64,000 bases of DNA from Excoecaria cochinchinensis (GCA_947683425.1 CANTUQ010000073.1:4250501-4314500); one strand, 5' to 3'. Numbered from the stretch's first letter, positions 1 through 11,455 are shown. Translations and numbers: made by a program. The notes: a model not told the origin generated them from the letters alone.

Positions 1-1307
1 ACTTCCACGAGGAACTTGGCTTCAATCTGCTGTCGAATTTCCTCCTTAACCTTGTCAGCCCATTCTGGTCTTAGCCTTCTTAACTTCTGCTTCACAGGCT
101 TGCAATCTGGGTAAGTCGGGATGGCATGCTCCGCCACGTCTCGGTCAATCCCCGGCATGTCCTCGTAGGTCCAGGCAAAGACTTTTTCATGTTTTCTTAT
201 TATTCTCTCAAAATTTTTTCTCTCCTCAGGAGTTATGTCTGATGCTATTAGAATTTCTCTCGGATTTTCCGAGGTTCCAAGATTAAAAGGCGTTGTGCCA
301 GTGGAGTCAATGTCAAAAATTGATGGAATATGATCATGTTCATGCATGTTGAAATCATTAGAAACATCGCACAAATAAGTGAAATTGTTTATCTTATTAA
401 TAATATTATAGTTATCATTTACATCATAAAAGAGTTCTGGAATAAAAAGACAATCTTGGCTAGAGTCTTCTTCCGCCGCTCCCGAAGTTGATGCTGTTGC
501 AGCTTGCTCGCTAACTTTCTGATTTAGCAAAGGCCCTTCAGGCACGTCGGGGGAAATCCTCAAATCTTCAACTTTCAGCCCTAACTCTGCTATCTTCTCC
601 TTCCCTTTCAGCCTGGCAGTTACCATCTTTTCAGTAACGACCTCCTCAAGCTCGCACTTGTCCCAAGTGATACCCTGAGTCATGACTTCCTCATCCCAAA
701 AGTCTTCAGCAGTCTTGACGAACCCGACATGCCAGTCATACACATCATTAAAAATCTCGAAGCCAGGGACAATCTTCCCCTCTACCCATTGCAGCTCATC
801 TTCACCAGTATACGCACAAACTGAGGATGCTAGCACAAAGCTCTCTGAAATGTGGGGGATCTTGTCTGCCACCCTCTTCTTGCCGAAGCCACCTCTATAC
901 CCCAGGCCTTTCCGGTTCTTCTGCCCTCGAGTGGTGATTGCGGTCTGCAATCCCTGGGAGTTTCTGCCCAATCCAGCCCCGGGGAGATAATGCATCTTCT
1001 TCATCATATTAACCACAGCTAGGCTATCCACTGATCCGCGCTCTTCCCTTATCATAGACACGTGAAAGCCGCTGAATGGCTGATTGGCAATTTCCAGCGC
1101 TGAGACCTGGTTTTCCCTGGCCGCTTTGATAGTCACCACCTCCCCTTCGTGTGGGAATTTTATCATCTGATGCAGTGTGGACGGCACTCCCCCTAATTTA
1201 TGAAACCAGGGTCTCCCAAGCAAAGCTGAAAAGTTAGCAGGGATGGGCAGAACTACAAATTCAACCTCCACTTCGATAGGTCCTGTCTTGACCAAAGTCT
1301 TGAAGGT
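1..1307 (-). pseudogene. gypsy pol, 5' part: protease end, G-patch, RT start
   Basis: Reading in the same frame as the gag ORF, no stop occurs from 1307 down to the window edge. After the TAA the frame continues with protease C-terminal sequence (TFKTLVKTGPIEVEVEF and then a GRPWFHKLGGVPS segment). At about 1010-890 it carries a G-patch-like stretch (MHYLPGAGLGRNSQG, then a basic KNRKGLGYRGGFGKK). A charged linker follows. At about 215-5 comes the N-terminal RT region (KVFAWTYEDMPGID, then a CKPVKQKLRRLRPEW segment). G-patches bind nucleic acid or helicase partners and are known as an extra domain in some plant Ty3/gypsy polyproteins. The catalytic RT motifs are outside the window. Confidence 0.85.
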
Positions 1308-3587
1308 TTATGAGGCTTGCCTCCTTGAGTTATCGTAGGCTGTGATAGTCAGATCTGATCCGCTGAGCGTATCCTCGCTTAAACCAAAAGCTTGCAAAGC
1401 TATCAAAGGGCACACATTGATAGAAGACCCGTCGTCCACCATAACGCAAGCAGTGTGCTTATCGTTAATCTGCGCTTTAATATACAAGGGTCGGTTGTGG
1501 TTGCGTCCTTCAACAGGTAGGTCGGCGTCAGAAAAGACCAATCTCTCCTCGGATCCTCCCTTAATTAAACCCAAAAGTTCCGACGGGGAAATAGAGGTGG
1601 CGACTGTGGCCTCAACCAAAGCTTCTACTACCTTCTGCCTATGAGAGGGGGATTGCCTCAACAGATCCCAGATGGATATCTGAGCCGCGGTTTTCTTCAA
1701 CTGTCTGACAATCTGTCCCTCCTCTGGCTCTTTCTCTGCTGATGGCTGTACCGGCTCAGGTAGCTTCGTAATCTCGGGGATCACCCTTCCACTCCTCGTT
1801 ACAGCGCTTATCTCTCCTTCGTCTTCATCGGAGCCCCACAAATCAAGGTTCATCCCTTCTTCATCCTCGGCTTCCCCACCGCTTTCACTGCTAGACCAGC
1901 AATCAAGGGTCGCCACAACTGCTTTCTCCTTTCTATCCTCGGAATCACCAGCAGCGAACTTCTCACTCCCATACAGATCTTGTAGCACGTACCACTCTGG
2001 CAGGCTAGATTGGATCATAAACACGGGCGGTGGTACAGCATTGTAACCGGGCTTCTTCTCAGTTTTTCTCTTCTCAGGGTCAGAGATCTGCTTGCTATCA
2101 ATCAAGTCTTGGATAGAGTGCCAGAGCGCCTTGTATTTATCGGTGATATGGCCTGAGTGCTGGTGGAATGCATAGAATTCATTATCCTTAGGTCCTGGTT
2201 TCCCTTGTGTCGCAGCTGGCCTAGGAGCCAGAGGGTGCAATTTTCCCTCCTTCATCAACCTCCTCAGGACCCAGGATAATGGTCTCTCCAAGTTCGAAAA
2301 CTTCCTCTGGGTGGTTACCTCAGTAGCAGACACTTCACCCATTCTTCTAGTGCTGTTACTGGGACCCGCCGGACTGCTGGTTCCTTGACCGGGGTTAGCC
2401 CTTTTGGCGAAATTGTCATTGTTAGCTTTCCGAGTTAAGAACTCTCCTTCTGCTTCGATGGCTATATCTTTGAGAGACTCCCAGTCCTTCAACCCCTTCA
2501 TCCTCAATCCCTCCTTTAAGTTCGGGCTTGCGTTCTTAATGAATAGACGAATCTGATCCTGGGTGTCAGGCTTCCGGCGCATCTCCATTACTCGGTTCCG
2601 CCATCGGGTAAGATAATCATGGAAAGACTCCTCGGTCTTCTGCTGAAGTAGCTCAAGATCTTTCAGAGTCACCTCCATTCTGGTATTACAGTCATACTGC
2701 TTCAGAAACTCCTCAGTGAGCAGATCCCAATCTTCTTTAGTGCGGCGATCAAGGCCATGATACCAGTCTACGGCATGAGAGGTCAGACTCAGACAAAAGT
2801 ATTCCACTTTCTGCTTCTTGGACAATGTGGTCCCTTTCATGACCAGAGAATATTGCTTCACATGTGCGGTGGGGTCAGAAGTACCATCAAACTTCGGCAC
2901 GTCTGGCATTTTGGAGTTATAAGGGATCGGGTCCTCTCCGTCCAACTCCCTATCCTCCGGATTCATCCCATGGGTTCTGCCTATCATACGAGCCATAGCC
3001 TCGAACCTCTCTTCCATCTTCTTTAGAATAAAGTCATCAGCTTGAGGCGCCTTCCCCTTCTCAGATGCCATGCTTAACCTATCATCCTCGATATCTCTAT
3101 CGTCATCAATTCTCAACACTGGCCTTCTTCTCAACTCTCCCGAGGCCACTGATCTTAACTCTACCGGCGGCGGCCTAACGGGCTCTTCTCGCCTTTCGAC
3201 CCTTTCTTCCTCAAGCTCATTCTGTCTCACTGGAGGAGGAGGAGGATTCTGTGGAGCATTCTGCTGAGCGTTCTGCTGTGCCAAGGCGGTCAACATATTC
3301 ATCATCCTTCCCTCGAATTCCTCAAAACGGCGGCCCACTTCTTCCGCAATTATGGCCCTGGTGGCATCTTCCCCCCTGGGCGAGTTTGCCATCTGGGATA
3401 CTGTACCACTGATTCCTGATAAAATTTTCGGTAGACCCTCTCTATCTGACAGCTCGGGAGTAAGAACTCGGATCAGTCGCCCGGTTGGTGATCTAGTCCA
3501 CCTGGGCAGATCTATGATGGCTGCAGGGACAAAAGTTAGAATGATGCATGAAATGTAGGTATAATGCATGATCGTGATATGCAACAC
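1308..3587 (-). pseudogene. gypsy gag-protease ORF ended by premature TAA
   Basis: The open frame is 759 codons. The first ATG (3587) gives an odd hydrophobic leader; a better gag start is residue 66 (MANSPRGED, ATG at 3392), followed by helical and Q/P-rich linker sequence. Residues about 225-390 are a Retrotrans_gag domain (MPDVPKFDGTSDPTAHVKQY; CLSLTSHAVDWYHGL; FLKQYDCN; LRMKGLKDWESL). Around 470-500 lies a cysteine-poor HQHSGH-type segment rather than a CCHC knuckle. The protease active site is VDDGSS at 717-722, with Asp where retropepsins usually have Thr (D-T-G). The frame stops at TAA 1308-1310, yet the same frame continues as protease and RT, so the TAA is most simply a nonsense mutation. 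Confidence 0.88.
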
Positions 3588-4289
3588 TTACAGAGCACAA
3601 GCAAGCAAGTAAGTCCTTCCACCCTTATTTCTCCCACACACGTGGTCGTGCAGTCTCTTTCCTAGGTGGGATTAGCCCAAGGGTCAACGAGGGACCCGAT
3701 GGACGCGTATGGTGCGCGGCGGAAAACCGGCAGTATAACACTCCTATGCTAATGTACAAGCGGATGGACAATGATCGTCACGTATTCGGACGCTCCATAA
3801 ATTTCGACATAGCCCGACCGGGGCATGATAGCCTTTGGCCAGGTTACCAAGCGAGACATTTGGACTCATCCAATACATGAGGATCCATACAGCAAGCATG
3901 AGATTAAGGTTCATTTCACCTGTGGAAAGTGACTACAGCCATTACATGAGCTTTGGACAAGGGAGATGTTTCTTTGAGGCTACCCAAGCATGATCCCTGC
4001 CGACGGGTCTAGCTCATCACAAGCGTAACGACCGGTCGGGTCACCATTTTGATATACCATTAAGGTACGTGGCTTGGGCTGGTGATTATCCTTAACACTT
4101 CCCCAAATTGAGTGAAAATGAGGAGGTGCTTCAGGAACGCACCGGGGCTAAAAGAGGGACCAAACTAGCGTATTCTAAGGCTCTAATGATATGCGAATGC
4201 AATTTTGAGTGAAAGCGAATTTATGAATTAAATTTTAATCATAAATGTTAAAAGAGGTATTTTCGAATTGAAATCTCGAACCATAAACG
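3588..4289 (-). other. gypsy 5' leader between PBS and gag
   Basis: About 700 bp of untranslated leader on the minus strand with no convincing ORF. It contains moderately GC-rich blocks, unlike the AT-rich host DNA further right. Confidence 0.6.
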
Positions 4290-4307
4290 TCCCCAGCGGA
4301 GTTGCCA
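4290..4307 (-). other. primer-binding site of the gypsy element
   Basis: Minus-strand TGGCAACTCCGCTGGGGA sits one base inside the LTR end. The TGGCRACTCC-type PBS is known from Ogre/Tat-like plant elements; which tRNA primes was not tested. Confidence 0.75.
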
Positions 4308-4308
4308 C

Positions 4309-6352
4309 TGTGACGCACGCTGGATCCCGAGCGCCGCCCTTTCGACCGCCCACACGTGGGCGATCGGGGCATTTGCGGGTCCGTTGACAGCTTGCAATAA
4401 ATCGCAAGTGCGTCTATGTTGGGCAACAAGGAGGTATCATGGAGTCGCCACCCAATAGAACATTGGGAAAGTTACTCTCGCCTCGGAGAGCCTAAGACTG
4501 CGCTTGGTATCCATTTTGGGCCGGCTAGAGGGATCATGGAAGGTGAACTTCTCACCCTAAAGAGCCTAGGATTAGCGCTAAAGTCTCGTAGCCCAAGAAG
4601 TATCTTGGAGGATAACCTCTAACCTCTCGAGCCCAAAGACCAGAGCTGGGTCCGGGATTTCTCATCTATTTCTACCCCAATTAGTTTATGATCAAATTTT
4701 AATGTCATTAATTCGCTCTCTCTCCACACTATGCAGTTGATTAAAAGGCGCATTTATTCACATTCGGAAAGCCATAAATGATCAAGTAAATAATGAAAGC
4801 AATAGATTACAATAAATACAAGGAGCGGAATACAACTCCCTTTTATAAATGTGCGAAGCATGCATAAATCGGGATATTGCTTATTTTGAGGACTTTGGTC
4901 CTCACATGCATCATTATTAAAATTGGGGATTTTTATTTGTGATGATCTTTTTTTGATGATGGAAATAGGGCATTGGACCCTTGTTTTGTGTAAACCTCAT
5001 TTTATTAAATATAAAACCATTGAGTCATTTTTATACATCAACGGGATATGAAAGGAGTACATCCATATAGATAAGATAATCAGTAAAAGAAATGAAACAA
5101 GAGGATTAGGAAACTAAACCGGATGAGATCCTCCAAACATGGTAGATAGCCGCTCAAGCTCGGGATAATCCAGGAGGACCGATATACACTCACAAAAAAG
5201 TTAAGAGAGGTTAATATATATATAAAATTAACACATAAGGAGTCAAGGAGACTTGGAAGAGATAAAAAAGTTTAAAAGGAGGGAGACAGAACCCACCGAC
5301 GGCCTTCCTTGTTTAACCGACGGGCGTCGGTTCGGGTATTCGATATGCCCGTTCGTCACTCAAGGAGGGGCGTCTGTAGGTGGGTGACCGACGGGCGTCG
5401 GTGATAAAGATGACCCGTCGGTCACCTCTGTCTCCGAAAAAAACAGAATGGAGAGGGAGAGAAAAAAAACCTTTTCAAAGTCAAAAAAAGAATTTTATCC
5501 CAAAAAGAGATAAGGGAGTCAAGATAAAAGAAAATAATGATAGATATTCAAAAATTGCACAAAATGAGAATTAAATATGGAGAAATGATCCGGAATATTT
5601 ACCCTCAGATAATCGTTTCAGGTGAGATTCTTGTGTCGGTTAGAGCCCCGCGCGTTCCACGAGAAGCAACGATGAAAGATTAAAGAGAGAAAATGAGATA
5701 TTTCACCTTCAATCCCTCAGAAAATCGATTTTGGAGTCAAAATCTAAAGAAAACTAATTAGCTTTTAGTTCCCTTTAATTGATTTGATCCTTAATTCAAA
5801 AGATTTCTTTAGAAAAAGTGTTTTTGGAAGAGAGAGAAAATGTGCTTGAAATTGGGCAGAGTTTCCTCTTCTGAAAATTTTTCCCAACCCCTTTCAAATG
5901 AAAATCCGGAGCTTTTATAGCCTGACACGACCGACGGGCGTCGGTGTATAGAGGCGGGCGTCGGAAGAATCCTTCTGACACAAGGATTCGTCCGACGGCC
6001 CTGCCACATCCACCGACGGGCGTCGGAAGGGTTGCGTGCTCCGGAAAACCAGGCGGCATTCTGACAGGGGCGGTGATTTTTCGACGGGCGTCGAAAAATA
6101 CCTAGAGCCGTCGGTGACTCGAAGTGACGGGCCGACTTCACAGACGGGCTGGCCGTCTGTGGAGGACAAAAAGTCTTTTGACTCGAAAAAAACCTCTATT
6201 TTCTCCCCCTCTGCCCGGGAATTGTAAAAAGCCTCACTTCTCATGGAACGCGGGACTAAAACCTCCAAATCCAGCCCCTCATACAGGCTCGGACATTGAT
6301 TTTATCATAGGGTAACCTCTGATCCGGACCGCTCCGGGACACAGTACTTACA
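4309..6352 (-). repeat. 5' LTR (about 2.04 kb) of the gypsy element
   Basis: On the minus strand it begins TGTAAGTACTGTGTCCCG at 6352 and ends GCGTGCGTCACA at 4309, adjoining the PBS. The start resembles the solo LTR at 39,092-41,675 (TGTAGACACCGGGTCCCG), and both end in a CGYGTCACA-like motif, so the two LTR families are distant relatives. Inside are GC-rich palindromes around 5316-5402 and 5930-6098, and a PBS-like box at 4441-4455. Its partner LTR is outside the window, so no TSD can be checked. Confidence 0.8.
5316..6098. repeat. dispersed ACCGACGGGCGTCGGT palindromes in the LTR
   Basis: The 16-bp near-palindrome ACCGACGGGCGTCGGT occurs at 5316-5331, 5387-5402 and 5930-5945. A variant ending in A is at 6012-6027. 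At 6077-6098 the core CGACGGGCGTCG is flanked by T5 and A5, making a longer hairpin. Half units (GGGCGTCGG, CCGTCGGT) lie between. They are the most GC-rich patches in the LTR. Confidence 0.85.
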
Positions 6353-6861
6353 ATACTTTTGCAAAAATATGCAATAATATGTTAATACTCACTTTACTTT
6401 TGGTGCAACGTTGCCCTCCGTTACAAATCAATTAAGGTAAAATCAAATTTTGTTTATTAACCTTAACGCCTAGCACTAAAAAAAATTAAAATTAGCGACC
6501 GCAATATTTAGTCATTAATTAGCGATTAACGACTGTTTTAAGAATTAGTTGCTAAAATCAATTTTTCATTTTTTTGCAACTAAATTAGCAATTAAAAAAA
6601 GAAACGATCGCTAAAATTTGGTGGCAATTTATCGCGCTTTTTTTGCAATTAATTTAACGACTAAATATTTAATCGCTATTTTTTGCGACTAATTTAGCGG
6701 CTAAAAATCAGTCGCTAAAATAGCGACGGCCATTTCAGTCGTTGAAGTTGTAGCTAATTGATTTAGCCACTGATTTAGGGACGGCCATTTTAGTCGCTAT
6801 ATTTTTCATGCAATTTTAGCTAATTCAATTTTAGCTAATATGAATCTCTCACGGGCTGGAA

Positions 6862-7211
6862 ATGGAAGACAAAAAAAGGGAAAGAAAGAATAGGGGAAGA
6901 ACAGGAAAGAGGGACCGAGAGAGAGGGCGACGGAGGGCAGCACCGGCGACGACCAGCAACCACCGCTGCAACTGCCAGCCTGCACCTTCGCCTCCGTCCA
7001 GCCACCGATCTTCGCTGCTTCTCCCCCGTTCGAGAGAGAGAAGCCAGAGATCTCCGCCGTCCTGTTCTGCATCGGATCTGCCCCGCGTCGAGCCTCCTGT
7101 CGCCGACGAGCCTCACAGCGCCGCCTCGCGTCGCCTCCTTGGATCTCCTTGTCGTGCCTCCTGGCCTCGCCGGTGCCTCCTCTCAGCTGTTGCCGCCATC
7201 ATTGAAGATAG
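6862..7211 (+). other. GC/CT-rich 5'UTR-like exon inside the CACTA element
   Basis: This block is far richer in C, G and purine/pyrimidine runs than its surroundings. It ends with a plausible splice donor (GAAGATAG^GTTTGTAT) followed by T-rich intron-like DNA. The plus-strand ORF through it is low-complexity (R/S/P-rich) and resembles a translated 5' untranslated region, not a protein family. Probably the captured first exon of a host gene. Confidence 0.4.
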
Positions 7212-7832
7212 GTTTGTATCCTCAACTTTGAATTTGATTTTTGTCTTTCATTTTTTTTTAGATTATTAATGAATATTGGTTGTGATTTTTGTTTTTGATT
7301 TTTGTAGATTATTAATGAATATGTGTTTGGCTGTGAAATTATTTTGTGATTTGGTTTTAGATTATCAAATGGAGCATGAATTTCTTGTCTGAATTATACC
7401 AGTGCCCAATCTATGTCTCTTTATTTGGACGAATCAGTTGCTCAATATGTTTTGCTGCTTTACATCAATGTTTGTTCTTTTCTTTTTGAAATTTTTCGGT
7501 ATTAAATTATTAGTAATGGATGTATTTTAAGTTATTTGTTATAAATCTTGATATTCTTTCTGATTGATACTTTCCTAGATCTGGCACATAGGTGTTAAGA
7601 CCTGGAAAGTGAAGGAAACTAATGAACTATGTGCTTATGCATTCAATTCAATCTATGATTTCCAAAGTCCAAATTAGTACAAATGGTGCAATTAATTTGT
7701 TTCTAACAACCACCTGCATTTATCTTTAAGCACTGCAATAATAGGAGATGACATGACCTTGGACTAATTATTACTTTCTTAATATCTTCTACCCAATACT
7801 TGCTGATACAATTAATTCTTGTGCTGTTGTAG

Positions 7833-8205
7833 CATTTACGAGTGGAGGAGAATCCTATACTTAAGATGCCCCATTTAGAAGCAGCATCCATTTTGCTTGT
7901 TGGTCCGACACTTAAAAAGTTTAATGATAGAGGTATTATTCTTTAGTTTTTTCCTTCAATGTTTTTAGTCTTTGGCACAAAATTTAGTAGGGTATTTCTT
8001 TCCTTTCTTACGAAACACAAGTTTTTTATTTTGGCTTTTTTCGCTCTATTATCAAAAATGCTTTTAGTTTCTTATTATTTCTTTATGCTGGAAAATCTTA
8101 TAGATCTTTCTCGAGAAGGGATGTTAGTTGCAAAGCGTTATCCAGCTTGCACAGCCTTGTACATTAGAGATGGTTGGGAGGTTTGTCATCCTGAGAATGC
8201 AGCAG
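7833..8205 (+). pseudogene. two phase-matched exons of an unidentified gene (captured fragment)
   Basis: Exon A is 7833-7932 (acceptor TTGTAG, donor GTATTA), reading HLRVEENPILKMPHLEAAS, then ILLVGPTLKKFNDR. Exon B is 8104-8205 (acceptor TTATAG, donor GTGTGA), reading LSREGMLVAKRYPACTALY, then IRDGWEVCHPENAA. Exon A leaves one base and exon B supplies two, so joining keeps the frame (a D codon at the junction). This supports genuine exons. I do not recognise the protein. A possible further piece, WKDQFPPSYLLKDASVDQPF, lies at about 9120-9190. No full gene is present, and position between CACTA repeats suggests transduplication. Confidence 0.5.
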
Positions 8206-9499
8206 GTGTGAACTCAGTAATATGCACTTACAATCATGCCTGATTTGAATGTACATCAAATATTCATAGCATCCAACTGCATGTTGAATTTGTGACTATC
8301 GCTATTGGCAGGTTACCACTTTGTATGATCTATTTGTAATATCATATTGCATTGTGCTCGATTTGCTTTGGAAGAAATTATTATATACAAGTGTTGAACT
8401 TTGCAATATGTCATAGAATGCTTAAAAGCTGTTATTAATGGTAAAAATCATAGCCACAAACTCACCTATTGTCATTAGATATTAAACATGATGCAACTGT
8501 TATGTCATTGTTGAGCATATACTGTTGCACATGCATGTGCATGAATTTCTGTCTTCATCCACAGATTATAGTGACAATGTTCAAGTTAATAAAATGGTCT
8601 TGCTTTTTTATTTTTCCTTCTTCAGATGCAATGATTATCATGTCATTGATTGGTTGAATGGGGATGAAAGAACATCTATTTAATCCCTTTTTAGAATCAA
8701 GTTCATGATCCTTGGTCAAATATGAGAACATCTCGTACTTTCATGGGAACTGATGTATTTATCATTCAGTACGTCCTTTCTACTTTTTGAATTTATCAAA
8801 TATTAAGAGGTTAAAAGTAAAATGTAACAAGCAAATATGTAAGCTCAAGGATTTTGCATTTTCTACGTGTTTTTTTTCCCTCTCTTTCCGGCTTGCAATT
8901 CTTCTTTAGTTCATATTAGACAAGTATACTTCTCCTTTGGGTTTAGAAAAATAGGTTCCAATTTATCTGTAACATATGATGTAAGTTTGAGATTGCTGAA
9001 TGAAACTTAGATCTTCTACATACTATGAATATGCATTTGACACTCATAGATTCTTTGTGAAGGTTCTGAACTTAAATCATGGTCTTTTGAACAGACTCTA
9101 CCTTTCACTTTCTTTTCGAGCAATGGAAAGATCAATTTCCCCCGAGCTATCTGCTCAAGGATGCCTCTGTTGATCAACCTTTTGAAGAAGTTGCTTGTCA
9201 CTGCACACTTAGTTTTGTATTTGTTTTTAATATATGTTTTTTTAGTGTAATTTTGCTTAGTATTTATTAGGAACATATGAAAAAATTATGTATGTTATTT
9301 TTCTTTTAGTTATTTTAACTGATTTTATTTTGTTGAATATAAGTTTAATTTTCGGTCTATTCGGTTCGGTCCAAAACCGAAGCGATAATTTATACTCCTA
9401 ATTGTACAATTTAATATACTAATATAATATTATATTTTTTAAATTAATAGTATTGTTAATAATATTGCATAATTATTATTTATATAAATTAAACTTTGG

Positions 9500-9500
<1 letters not shown>

Positions 9501-9557
<57 letters not shown>
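9501..9557. repeat. (ATA)n microsatellite
   Basis: About 19 ATA/AAT triplets without interruption, just inside the right subterminal repeats of the CACTA-like element. Confidence 0.95.
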
Positions 9558-9558
<1 letters not shown>

Positions 9559-9718
9559 TAAAAAAATTAATATTTTTAGCGACGGAATAGCGATTGAATT
9601 TTTGTCGCTAATAATTTTTACTATTTGCGGTGACCGATTTGAGGTGTTATTTAGCAACGGAATCTTTTATATTTAGCGACGATTTTTTCCGTCGCTATTT
9701 CATTGCACGTAGTATGTG

Positions 9719-11278
9719 ACTTGACTACAATTTTGCAGCATCATCCAAAAAATTTAAAATAAAAGAAAGAAATTAAAATTCCATTTTTTTGCTTTCCTTC
9801 GAAAAATATAAAATCCACAAACCCTATCTAATAGAAATTCTCACATAGAAAAACCAAATCTTTTCACTAAAAGTCCTCATAGAATAATATTCTTAATTTT
9901 AGAATCAAGCGACTTTTCTCAATGCAAAATCGCTAACTTCTTCGTAGCGAGATTGTGACTTTTTTTTTTATTGTCACGGTAGTGGTTGTGATGCTTATGA
10001 TTTTGATTCTTCACAGAAATAGAATATGATCTCTTACAGATAAATGATCGGTTAAATAGAATACGATCTCTTACAGACAAAAGAAAAGCTTGGTTAATGC
10101 TATTTTTGGTCGGTTTGTTCAGACAAAATGATGGAATTTCTTCATCATTTACTTTTCTTTTCTATCATGTGTTATATATACATAAAAGTCACATAATATC
10201 CTATGTGTCATTTATTAAAGAATTAGATATCAGGTGTTAAGATCAACTGGCAAAAATTGCCCTACCTTAACAAACTTTTAATAAAAATATAACATTACTC
10301 CAAATTTGAAAATTCATAAGCAATACTGCACCAAAAGTAAAATAAAGGAATTAAATTGCAGTTGTTACAAAAATAAGTATTAATGTCAACAAATAAAAAT
10401 TAGTCAATTTTAACAAATCGTTGATAAATGCTCGATATTACTTAAATTTTGAAAGTTTAAGACTCCGATTATAACAAATAAATTTAAATTGTAAAATTCA
10501 TTTAAAGATTAATTTTATATGGAATTTATTTGTAAATAAATTCCTATATTTAGAATAAAATTATTAAAATATAGAATTAAAATTAATTCCTTATTTTTAT
10601 ACTTGGAATAAATGAATAAAAAAATTCATTTCTATCTTATTTCATGAAATATTCTCAATGCCAATTTTGGTACATTCTTCCAATTATTTGCAACAAAAAA
10701 ATTTAACAACAATTAATAATTATTTTAAAATTTTCGACAAATACTGAATAAATGATAATATAATTTTTTTTTTAAAAAAAGTCATATATATTAACATACA
10801 ATGCATAATAGTGGTAGGAGAGGGAAAAAAACAGTTTTGGGAGGAAAAAGAACAGATTACGTTAGCTGTATAAAGATAATTTATTTTTAACAAATAATCA
10901 AGAGAATATTATAATATTTTTAAATTTAACTCTTAAAAATATGAAATTTATTTACAAATTTCAACTATTTTTGTGGAATTTAATGAAAAAATAATGAATT
11001 TCATGTTTCAATTTCTTTTTTTTTTTTTATATTCAAAGTATAAAAAATAAGAATAACAAATAAATTTAATAAAATTTTATAAAATTTATTTGTTTTAAGC
11101 GGAATTTAAAAGTGATATTGCACTGAAATAAAAAAGGAAAAAGAAAAAGAAAAGCTACGTTACAAACACGCAAAAGGAGAAGAACAATTTTGCACTTAAA
11201 AAAAAAATTGTACTAACGACTTAAGAATCCAATAATGATGGGCAACTTAGTCATTTGATCAGCCGTCTGACTCCGCAC
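9719..11278. other. AT-rich intergenic DNA
   Basis: No coding sequence, RNA gene or element terminus could be supported. Long A/T runs and short degenerate repeats only. Confidence 0.6.
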
Positions 11279-11455
11279 TTGGCGGGCTGAACGCAAATTC
11301 TTGGCGGGAAAAAGGAGAAAAACTTGGAAGACTTGGGGTTAGTTTGTGTCCCGCCAAAAATACAAAACAGAGAATAACGGGCAGCCCGGGCAGGGGCCCA
11401 TAGTGGGCTAAAACCGCGTGGAGAAATAAAAAATAAAAACTATTGGGCCAAACTA
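11279..11455. promoter_or_regulatory. E2F / site II motif cluster without an obvious gene
   Basis: Three TTGGCGGG octamers lie within 79 bp: 11279-11286, 11301-11308 (followed by AAAA, an excellent E2F site) and 11350-11357 on the minus strand. Downstream are TGGGCY/GGGCCC elements (11395-11400, 11403-11410, 11443-11449). In plants E2F sites and site II elements mark promoters of proliferation genes. The block is GC-rich in AT-rich DNA. No conserved ORF is seen on either side, so it may be a promoter left behind by a lost gene. Confidence 0.4.

Larger units (their letters stand above)
1..6352 (-). mobile_element. Ty3/gypsy LTR retrotransposon with G-patch domain, 5' part, runs off window
   Basis: Read on the minus strand the order is 5' LTR (6352-4309), PBS (4307-4290), leader, gag, aspartic protease, a G-patch-like segment, and the start of reverse transcriptase at the window edge. 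The rest of pol and the 3' LTR lie outside the window. A gag-protease-Gpatch-RT order, a 2 kb LTR and a TGGCRACTCC-type PBS fit plant Tat/Ogre-like Ty3/gypsy elements (family knowledge; the lineage is inferred). The frame is open from 3587 to the window edge apart from one TAA at 1308-1310, so the copy is relatively young or weakly decayed. Confidence 0.88.
6472..9718. mobile_element. decayed CACTA-like element carrying captured exons
   Basis: The left end reads CACTAAAAAAAATT (a degenerate CACTACAAGAAAA terminus), followed from 6483 to about 6800 by many copies of TTTAGCGACTAAA/TAGTCGCTA-type subterminal repeats in both orientations. The same GCGACGGA/TCCGTCGCTA motif returns at 9575-9705. 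Clustered short subterminal repeats around both ends are typical of En/Spm (CACTA) elements. No transposase frame is visible inside; the interior holds gene-like sequence. The exact right end (near GTAGTATGTG, about 9718) is uncertain and no 3-bp TSD was confirmed. Confidence 0.55.

Noticed and set aside
1342..3558. Plus-strand ORFs opposite the gypsy gag
   Set aside because: They are antisense shadows of the minus-strand gag-protease frame and have low-complexity translations.
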